Shown here piece after piece: positions 58,024 through 64,000 of a stretch of DNA of 64,000 nucleotides. The notes beneath the pieces are model-generated. The model searched no databases and was not told the origin of the DNA. It saw nothing but the letters and a program-made list of their open reading frames with translations. Within the stretch, counting starts at the first letter, position 1, and the number at the start of each line of letters is the position of its first letter. The position numbers and the translations under genes were made by a program. Source of the DNA: Pseudomonas sp. RIT-562 (lineage in GTDB: Bacteria; Pseudomonadota; Gammaproteobacteria; Pseudomonadales; Pseudomonadaceae); contig NZ_JAPJIV010000019.1 in assembly GCF_026241895.1 (NCBI RefSeq), positions 62,001 to 126,000 on the forward strand. Direction: 5' to 3'.

Positions 58024-58983
58024 CTAACTGGCCGCCAACCGCGCCCTGCGCGCCCGCAGCCCGGCAATCAACGAAGGCCCCAACGCCACCAGCGCCGAGC
58101 CCAAGACCACCAGCACTGCCCCGCCATACCCCAGGCCATTGATGGTTTCGGCATGCACATACTCAGGCCACAGCCAGGCCGCCATCGCCACTGCCGCAAA
58201 GGTCACCAAGGGCGTGATCGCCAGCGTCGCACTCACCCGCGAAGCCTCCCAATGGGCCAGCGCCTCGGCAAACGCGCCATAAGCGATCAATGTGTTCATG
58301 CAGCACGCCAACAGCAACCAGCCCTGCAGCGGGCTCAGTTGCAGCACTTCCAGGGGATGCACCCAGGGTGTCAGCAACAAGCCGCAAAACAGGTAGATCA
58401 CCATCATGACCTGCAGCGAATTCCATACCGTCAGTAATTGCTTCTGGCCCAACGCATAGAAGGTCCAGACCGTGGACGCCAGCAACACCAGCAGCACCCC
58501 AGCGGTGTAATCGCTCAGGGAAGTGAGCAACTCAGTCAGGCGCTGGTTGAAAAACAGTCCGAAGCCAATCAGCAGCACCAGCAGCCCAACCCCCTGCCCT
58601 ACGCTGAAACGCTCCTTGAACACAAACAGGCTGGCAATCAGCAACATGATCGGGCCCATCTGCACCACCAGTTGCGCCGTGCCGGGGCTAAGCAGGTTCA
58701 GGCCCATCAGGTACAGCACATAGTTGCCCACCAGCCCCAGCACGGCCATCAGCACCAGCCAGCCACCGCGCGGGCCGAGCACTTTGCGACTGGGCAGGCG
58801 CCTGGTCGCCGCCAGGTAAATGAACAGGCAACTGCCGGACACCATCAGGCGAAACCAGGTCACCGTTACCGGGTCCATGACCAGCAGGACTTGTTTGAGC
58901 TTGATCGGCAGGATTCCCCACAACAGCGCGGTCAACAAGGCCAGGAACAGGCCGTAGACCCAGCGACCGGATGAAATGTGCAT
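58024..58983 (-). CDS. EamA/DMT-superfamily transporter
   Basis: A 319-residue inner-membrane protein with ten hydrophobic helices in two EamA repeats (first about 10-140, second about 160-305), and conserved features such as LTALLWGILPI, the FKERFS loop at the end of repeat 1, and ITPLVTFAAVAMAAWLWPEY in repeat 2. Such proteins export amino acids or metabolites; the substrate is unknown. It is convergent with fumC across the tandem array. Confidence 0.88.
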   Translation of the reverse strand: MHISSGRWVYGLFLALLTALLWGILPIKLKQVLLVMDPVTVTWFRLMVSGSCLFIYLAATRRLPSRKVLGPRGGWLVLMAVLGLVGNYVLYLMGLNLLSPGTAQLVVQMGPIMLLIASLFVFKERFSVGQGVGLLVLLIGFGLFFNQRLTELLTSLSDYTAGVLLVLLASTVWTFYALGQKQLLTVWNSLQVMMVIYLFCGLLLTPWVHPLEVLQLSPLQGWLLLACCMNTLIAYGAFAEALAHWEASRVSATLAITPLVTFAAVAMAAWLWPEYVHAETINGLGYGGAVLVVLGSALVALGPSLIAGLRARRARLAAS

Positions 58984-59180
58984 GCGTACCTCAACAAGGC
59001 CAGACGGCTAGAACGGTCATTCTAGGCGCATGTACTGCAGGTACACAGGCACAGTTGCCAGTTTGCCGCGCATGCAACTGTGCAGGTCGCATGCCGTCGA
59101 TCGGTTGATTGAGCGCGCGAACGGGTTCAGACATAAGCTGATTGGATCCACCCATCGGACTGCACTTTCAGGAGAACCTC

Positions 59181-59375
59181 ATGTACGGCATGCGCGCCCA
59201 GGACAACGCCCCCGCTACGCATTTTCGCAGTGACCGGTTGTGTCGAGTAAACGGCGAGCTTTATTTCAGTACTCGGGAAAACACCCTGGAGGGGCCGTTT
59301 GAAAATCCTGAAGTAGCAGCTCGCGAGATTCAGGCTTATATCGAGCGGATGCAGAGGATGAGTGCCCGGCGCTAG
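59181..59375 (+). CDS. Small conserved protein, DUF6316-like
   Basis: A 64-residue soluble protein starting MYGMRAQDNAPATHFRSDRL, with a beta-like middle (GELYFSTRENTLEGPF) and a C-terminal helix (AREIQAYIERMQRM). I recall near-identical small proteins in Pseudomonas under DUF6316; no function is known. ATG 59181 has an AGGAGAA site; the longer open frame from 59142 lacks one. Confidence 0.75.
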   Translation: MYGMRAQDNAPATHFRSDRLCRVNGELYFSTRENTLEGPFENPEVAAREIQAYIERMQRMSARR

Positions 59376-59390
59376 ACCGAGGTGCGACCA

Positions 59391-59461
59391 TTCGCGAGCA
59401 AGCCCGCTCCCACAGTTTTTTGATGAGTAGATCATTTTGTGGGAGCGGGCTTGCTCGCGAA
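59391..59461. repeat. REP inverted pair
   Basis: A perfect 24-bp inverted repeat (59391-59414 with 59438-59461) of the TGTGGGAGCGGGCTTGCTCG type, between convergent genes. Confidence 0.88.
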
Positions 59462-59495
59462 CGCTATTTCACAATCTGCACAAAAATGCCGGTCA

Positions 59496-60680
59496 TTAGC
59501 GCACCGCTTCAAACAACCCGGTAGCTCCCATGCCCCCGCCAACGCACATTGTCACCACGCCATAACGCAGTTTGCGCCGCTGCAACTCACGCACCAGATG
59601 CCCGACCTGCCGCGATCCGGTCATACCGAACGGGTGCCCGATGGAAATCGAGCCGCCGTTGACGTTGTACCTGGCGTTATCGATTTCCAGACGGTTACGG
59701 CTGTAGAGGCACTGCGAAGCAAACGCTTCGTTGAGTTCCCACAGATCGATATCGGCTACCTGCAACCCTTTGGCCTTGAGCAATTTCGGCACCGAGAACA
59801 CCGGGCCAATGCCCATTTCATCAGGTTCGCAACCCGCCACGGTGAAGCCGCGGAAGAACGCCATGGGCTTCAACCCCAGCTCCAGGGCTTTCTCCAAGCT
59901 CATTACCAGGGTCATGGAAGCACCGTCAGACAACTGCGAGGAGTTGCCGGCAGTCACCGAACCGTCTTCGGCAAACACCGGCTTCAAACCTGCCAGGCTT
60001 TCCAGGGTGGTGTCGGGGCGATTGCAGTCGTCGCGATCGACGATGCCGTCGAGGATTTGCACCTCACCGCTGTTCTTGTCCTCGACTCGGTATTTCACCG
60101 CCATCGGCACGATTTCATCGTCGAACAATCCAGCGGCCTGGGCCTGCGCCGTACGCTGCTGGCTTTGCAGCGCATAGCGATCCTGTTCTTCGCGGCTGAC
60201 GTTATAGCGCCGCGCAACGATCTCGGCGGTCTGGCCCATGGGAAAGTAGATACCCGGCACCTGCTCCTTGAGCAATGGGTTGATCAGGTTGTCAGTATTG
60301 ACGCTTTTCATGGTCAGGCTGATCGACTCGACGCCGCCCGCAACGATGATGTCGCTGCAGCCCGAAGCGATCTGGTTGGCGGCGATGGCAATCGCTTGCA
60401 ACCCCGACGAACAGAAACGGTTGAGGGTCATGCCGGCGGTGCCGATGCCCAGGCGCGACAACACCGCCACGTTACGGCCGATGTTGTAACCCTGGGCGCC
60501 TTCGTTGGAACCGGCGCCGACGATGCAATCCTCGACGCTGGCCGGGTCGATGCCCGTGCGCGCCAACAATGCGTTGACGCAATGCGCCGCCATATCGTCA
60601 GGTCGGGTCTGGTTGAATTTGCCGCGAAAGGATTTGGCCAGGCCGGTCCGTACGCTGTCGACGATCACCACTTCACGCAT
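59496..60680 (-). CDS. Acetyl-CoA C-acyltransferase (thiolase)
   Basis: A 394-residue thiolase-fold enzyme that condenses or cleaves acyl-CoA. The nucleophile is Cys90 (NRFCSSGLQ), with NEAFASQ, GHPFG and CVGGGMGAT as the other active-site loops. GGSISIGHPFG replaces the more common GGAIALGHPLG. The chain type (beta-oxidation or biosynthetic) cannot be told here. ATG 60680 (MREVVIVDSV) has a TGAGGT site. It lies downstream of the polyphosphate kinase gene on the same strand, 102 bp apart. Confidence 0.9.
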   Translation of the reverse strand: MREVVIVDSVRTGLAKSFRGKFNQTRPDDMAAHCVNALLARTGIDPASVEDCIVGAGSNEGAQGYNIGRNVAVLSRLGIGTAGMTLNRFCSSGLQAIAIAANQIASGCSDIIVAGGVESISLTMKSVNTDNLINPLLKEQVPGIYFPMGQTAEIVARRYNVSREEQDRYALQSQQRTAQAQAAGLFDDEIVPMAVKYRVEDKNSGEVQILDGIVDRDDCNRPDTTLESLAGLKPVFAEDGSVTAGNSSQLSDGASMTLVMSLEKALELGLKPMAFFRGFTVAGCEPDEMGIGPVFSVPKLLKAKGLQVADIDLWELNEAFASQCLYSRNRLEIDNARYNVNGGSISIGHPFGMTGSRQVGHLVRELQRRKLRYGVVTMCVGGGMGATGLFEAVR

Positions 60681-60782
60681 GGCATACCTCATTGTTGTTG
60701 TCGGTTGAGAGTGGACTGAGCATAGATCCACCCCACAACCGGCCGCGACAATCATTCACCTCGCATATGCGCAACTATCGGT

Positions 60783-62297
60783 TCACTTCTTGCTTTTCTT
60801 GGCTTTGCGGTCGGATTTTTCAAACGCTTCCTCCAGCGCGCTGTTGATCGTGCGCAGCACTTTGACCCGCGCCCAGCGCTTGTCATTGGCTTCCACCAGG
60901 GTCCACAGCGAAATATCGGTGCTGGTGCGATCCACCATGTCACCCACCGCAGCGCGATAGGCATCCCACTTTTCGCGGTTGCGCCAATCGTCCTCGGTGA
61001 TCTTGAAGCGCTTGAAGGGAATCGCCTCCCGAGCCTGGAAACGCTCCAGTTGAGTCTGCTTGTCGATGGCCAGCCAGAACTTGACCACAATCACCCCGGA
61101 ATCGACGATCTGTTCCTCGAAGTCATTGATCTCGCTGTAGGCGCGCAACCAGTCCGCCGGGGGGCAGAAGCCCTCTATTCGCTCCACCAGCACCCGCCCG
61201 TACCAGGAGCGATCGAACACGGTGAACTTGCCCTTGGCCGGGATGTGCCGCCAGAACCGCCACAGATAGGGCTGAGCCCGTTCCTCTTCGGTCGGCGCGG
61301 CAATCGGCACGATGCTGTACTGCCGCGGATCCAGGGCCGCCGCCACCCGGCGAATCGCCCCGCCCTTGCCTGCGGCGTCATTGCCTTCAAAGACCGTGAC
61401 CAGCGCGTGGCGACGCATGCGTTTGTCGCGCATCAGGCCGGAGAATCGCGCCTGTTCGGTGATCAGCTGTTCTTCGTAATCGTCCTTGTCGAGGCGCAGG
61501 GTCAAGTCCAGGCTGTCGAGCAGGTTCAACTGGTCGACGCTGGTGGGCAGCGGTGCGGCGTTGACTTTCTCCGGGTGCAGCGATGAGCGCTTGAGCGCGC
61601 CTTGCAAGCCGGCGAGCAGAATTCGCCCCACCGCCAGGCTGCGGTAGTGCGGGTCAACGCCTTCGATCACGTGCCAGGGCGCATAGTCGCGGCTTGTACG
61701 GCGCATGATGCGCTCGCCGTATTTGACGAATTTGTCGTAGGTCTGGGATTGCTGCCAGTCCAGCGGACTGATGCGCCAGCTGTGCAAGGGATCGTCCGCC
61801 AGCGCCTTGAGGCGCGCCTTCATCTGCTTCTTGGACAGGTGGAACCAGAACTTGAAGATCAGCGCGCCTTCGTCGCACAACATCTGTTCCAGGCGTTCGG
61901 CGGCGTTGATGCTTTGGTCGAGCCGCGGATTCTTGATCACGCCATGGACTCGATCCTGGAGCATCTGGCTGTACCAGTTGCCGAAGAAAATCCCCATGCG
62001 GCCCTTGGCCGGTAGCATCCGCCAGTAGCGCCAGGCCGGTGGGCGGGCCAGCTCTTCGTCGGTCTGCTGATCAAAGGTGCGCACTTCGATCAGGCGCGGG
62101 TCCATCCACTCGTTGAGCAACTTGACCGTCTCGCCCTTGCCGGCGCCTTCGATGCCGTTGATCAGGACGATGACCGGAAAGCGTTGCTGCTGCTGGAGTT
62201 CGAACTGAGCTTCAAGCAACGCCTCGCGCAACGCGGGCACTTCGGCCTCGTAGGTTTCTTTATCGATGAAATGACCGATTTCAGCAGATTCGAACAT
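60783..62297 (-). CDS. pap: Polyphosphate:AMP phosphotransferase (class II PPK2)
   Basis: A 504-residue protein with two fused PPK2 domains, the class II arrangement that phosphorylates AMP to ADP from polyphosphate. The first domain has GIEGAGKGE (48-56); the second has GNDAAGKGG (near 301-309) and the lid segment FDRSWYGRVLVERIEGF. The basic tail (SDRKAKKSKK) is typical. ATG 62297 has a GGGAG site; an upstream in-frame start would add nine residues. PAO1 has a similar thiolase-PAP pair (PA3454-PA3455, from memory). Confidence 0.92.
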   Translation of the reverse strand: MFESAEIGHFIDKETYEAEVPALREALLEAQFELQQQQRFPVIVLINGIEGAGKGETVKLLNEWMDPRLIEVRTFDQQTDEELARPPAWRYWRMLPAKGRMGIFFGNWYSQMLQDRVHGVIKNPRLDQSINAAERLEQMLCDEGALIFKFWFHLSKKQMKARLKALADDPLHSWRISPLDWQQSQTYDKFVKYGERIMRRTSRDYAPWHVIEGVDPHYRSLAVGRILLAGLQGALKRSSLHPEKVNAAPLPTSVDQLNLLDSLDLTLRLDKDDYEEQLITEQARFSGLMRDKRMRRHALVTVFEGNDAAGKGGAIRRVAAALDPRQYSIVPIAAPTEEERAQPYLWRFWRHIPAKGKFTVFDRSWYGRVLVERIEGFCPPADWLRAYSEINDFEEQIVDSGVIVVKFWLAIDKQTQLERFQAREAIPFKRFKITEDDWRNREKWDAYRAAVGDMVDRTSTDISLWTLVEANDKRWARVKVLRTINSALEEAFEKSDRKAKKSKK

Positions 62298-62375
62298 GGA
62301 TGGCTCCCTTCCCGGATTGAGCAAGACTAGCGGATTGACCTCCCCTGCGTGCTAGAAATCCCTCTGTCGTACTCC

Positions 62376-62507
62376 TGTAGCAGCTGCCGAAGGCTGCGTT
62401 CGAGCGCGTAGCGGTCGTTAATCCTGAAGTCCCGTGGCACCTGAAAAATACATTGAATGGTTTGGCGACCGCTCCGCGCTCGAACGCAGCCTTCGGCAGC
62501 TGCTACA
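62376..62507. repeat. Long inverted repeat upstream of mnmC
   Basis: Arms 62376-62417 and 62466-62507 match over 42 bp with one mismatch (33 bp perfect at the outer part; core CTGCCGAAGGCTGCGTTCGA), around a 48-nt loop. It shares its core with 32441-32517 and belongs to a different class from the GCGGGCAAGCC REPs. It lies between divergent pap and mnmC. Confidence 0.85.
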
Positions 62508-62553
62508 AGGTTGCATCGGCTAGAATGGCGTCCTTGACGATGCCGAGCCTGCC

Positions 62554-64000
62554 ATGAAATCCGTATTACCCCACGCCCAGCTCGACTGGGACGACCAGGG
62601 ACTCCCACGTTCGCGGGTGTTCGACGACGTATATTTTTCCGATCTGTCGGGGCTCGATGAAACCCGTTACGTGTTCCTTGAGCAAAATGCTCTGAGCGAG
62701 CGATTTGCCGCGCTGCAGGCCGGTCAGCGGCTGGTGATTGGCGAAACTGGATTCGGCACCGGCCTGAACTTCCTCTGTGCCTGGCAGTTGTTCGAGCAAC
62801 AGGCAGTGCCTGGCGCGCGACTGCATTTTGTCAGCGTCGAGAAATATCCGCTGAGCCTGCCAGACCTGCAGCGCGCGTTGGCGCTGTGGCCTGAGCTCAA
62901 GTTGTTCGCCGATCAACTGCTGGCGCAATACGTGGCCATCCATCAAGGCTTCCAGCGCCTGGTCCTGGACAACGGCCGCGTCACCCTGACGCTGCTGATC
63001 GGCGATGCACTCGAACAATTGCCGCAACTGGACGCGCAAATTGATGCCTGGTTTCTCGATGGCTTCGCTCCGGCAAAAAACCCCGACATGTGGACCGCCG
63101 AACTGTTTGCCGAACTGGCCCGCCTGGCGGCGCCCGGCTCCACCATCAGTACCTTTACCAGTACCGGTTGGGTGCGCCGCTTGCTGAATGCGGCGGGTTT
63201 CAAGATGAAGCGCACTCCCGGCATTGGTCATAAATGGGAAATACTGCGTGGAGTGTTTGTCGGCTGGCCGCCAGATGCAGCCCCGCCGCCTCAGCCCAAA
63301 CCGTGGTTCGCGCGTCCGCAGCCACTGGCTGGCGAGCGCCATGCCCTGGTAATCGGTGCGGGGCTGGCCGGCTGTGCGACGGCTGGCAGCCTGGCGGCAC
63401 GCGGTTGGCGCGTCAGCCTGCTGGAGCGTCACGCTGCGCTGGCGCAGGAAGCGTCGGGCAATCCCCAGGGCGTGTTGTATCTCAAGCTTTCGGCCCATGG
63501 CACGGCATTGTCACAGCTGATTGTCAGTGGTTTTGGTTACACCCGGCGTGTGCTCGAACATCTGCAACGGGGCGCCGACTGGGACAATTGTGGGGTTCTG
63601 CAACTGGCGTTCAACGCCAAGGAAGCCGACCGCCAGGCACAACTGGCGGCCGCCTTTCCCGCCGACCTGCTGCACGTAGTGGATCGCGAATACGCCGAGG
63701 TTCGCGCGGGCATCGCGCTGCCATCAGGCGGCCTGTTTTATCCCGAGGGTGGTTGGGTGCATCCGCCAGCCCTGTGCGCCTGGCAGGCCGCTCATCCGAA
63801 TATCGAAGTCCTGCCCCATCACGAGGCGATGCAACTGCGCCGTGTCCATGGGCAATGGCAAGCGTGGGACGGCGACAGGTTGCTGGCCGAAGCGCCAGTG
63901 GTGGTGCTGGCCGGCGCTGCCGAGATTAAACGTTTCGACTTCAGCAGCGACTTGCCGCTCAAGCGGATTCGAGGCCAGATCACGCGCCTGCCCCAGACGG
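62554..64000 (+). CDS. mnmC: Bifunctional tRNA modification enzyme MnmC (5' part)
   Basis: The gene runs off the right edge after 482 codons. The N-terminal methyltransferase domain (about 1-235) has the SAM loop GETGFGTGLNFL and the motif WFLDGFAPAKNPDMW. The C-terminal FAD oxidase domain begins near 263 with the Rossmann motif VIGAGLAGCATAGSL. Together they convert cmnm5(s2)U34 to mnm5(s2)U34 in tRNA. It begins MKSVLPHAQLDWDDQG at ATG 62554 and is divergent from pap. Confidence 0.93.
   Translation, partial: MKSVLPHAQLDWDDQGLPRSRVFDDVYFSDLSGLDETRYVFLEQNALSERFAALQAGQRLVIGETGFGTGLNFLCAWQLFEQQAVPGARLHFVSVEKYPLSLPDLQRALALWPELKLFADQLLAQYVAIHQGFQRLVLDNGRVTLTLLIGDALEQLPQLDAQIDAWFLDGFAPAKNPDMWTAELFAELARLAAPGSTISTFTSTGWVRRLLNAAGFKMKRTPGIGHKWEILRGVFVGWPPDAAPPPQPKPWFARPQPLAGERHALVIGAGLAGCATAGSLAARGWRVSLLERHAALAQEASGNPQGVLYLKLSAHGTALSQLIVSGFGYTRRVLEHLQRGADWDNCGVLQLAFNAKEADRQAQLAAAFPADLLHVVDREYAEVRAGIALPSGGLFYPEGGWVHPPALCAWQAAHPNIEVLPHHEAMQLRRVHGQWQAWDGDRLLAEAPVVVLAGAAEIKRFDFSSDLPLKRIRGQITRLPQT

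Noticed and set aside
62566..63498. 310-codon open frame on the minus strand
   Set aside because: Antisense to the start of mnmC, which has clear SAM and FAD motifs and continues past the window edge.

Overview
The window looks like chromosomal DNA of a fluorescent-group Pseudomonas. It is GC-rich, with many REP-type inverted repeats (cores such as GCGGGCAAGCC and GCGAGCAAGCCCGC). From memory, several gene blocks match P. aeruginosa PAO1: moeA-moaB-mobA-lipoprotein; sagS/ospR-gpx-msrB-aminotransferase-htpX-tpm; ABC operon-quinone reductase-prc-EAL/GGDEF-FKBP-tRNA-rdgC-BASS; rbdA-ABC-DsbA-trhO-bolA-fumC; thiolase-polyP kinase-mnmC. No rRNA, phage, IS element, integrase or CRISPR array was seen. 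All family and synteny calls come from reading the sequence; no database search was run.

Layout. 0-5 kb: molybdenum cofactor genes, a small lipoprotein, an RluA-type pseudouridine synthase, an unknown small gene behind a near-consensus LexA box, and a glutaredoxin-like protein. 5-10 kb: a KefC-type antiporter facing an ammonium transporter, a three-gene small membrane-protein operon, and an EAL protein. 10-24 kb: dGTPase, a BvgA/BvgS-like phosphorelay with an extra receiver protein, a very large HD-GYP protein, a free methionine sulfoxide reductase, an AAA ATPase, and a SagS-like hybrid kinase. 24-29 kb: gpx-ospR with a candidate operator, a ~850 bp gene-free element built as a long inverted repeat, msrB, an alanine-type aminotransferase, htpX and tpm.

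29-37 kb: a dioxygenase, then a HutC-type GntR regulator divergent from an operon for a binding protein, a phosphatase-superfamily hydrolase, two permeases, an ATPase and a HAD phosphatase. TGGTCTAGACCA-like sites lie in front of both the regulator and the operon. 37-49 kb: quinone reductase, prc, an EAL-CBS-GGDEF protein, a three-gene operon with an XRE regulator, a YkvA protein behind a paired DnaA-box palindrome, a lipoprotein FKBP, duplicated tRNA-Val/tRNA-Asp pairs, rdgC, a BASS transporter, a guanidine-II riboswitch with sugE, and a haem-oxygenase-like enzyme. 49-64 kb: rbdA, an ABC exporter, DsbA-like, trhO, bolA, DUF2059, fumC, a tandem array inside a REP inverted pair, a DMT transporter, thiolase, polyphosphate:AMP phosphotransferase and the start of mnmC.

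The genes are mostly core metabolism and stress functions, with a strong c-di-GMP and phosphorelay component: four turnover proteins and two hybrid kinases. The least explained parts are the 24.8-25.6 kb element, the 57.7-58.0 kb tandem array, the LexA-box gene, the ABC/phosphohydrolase operon and the XRE operon.
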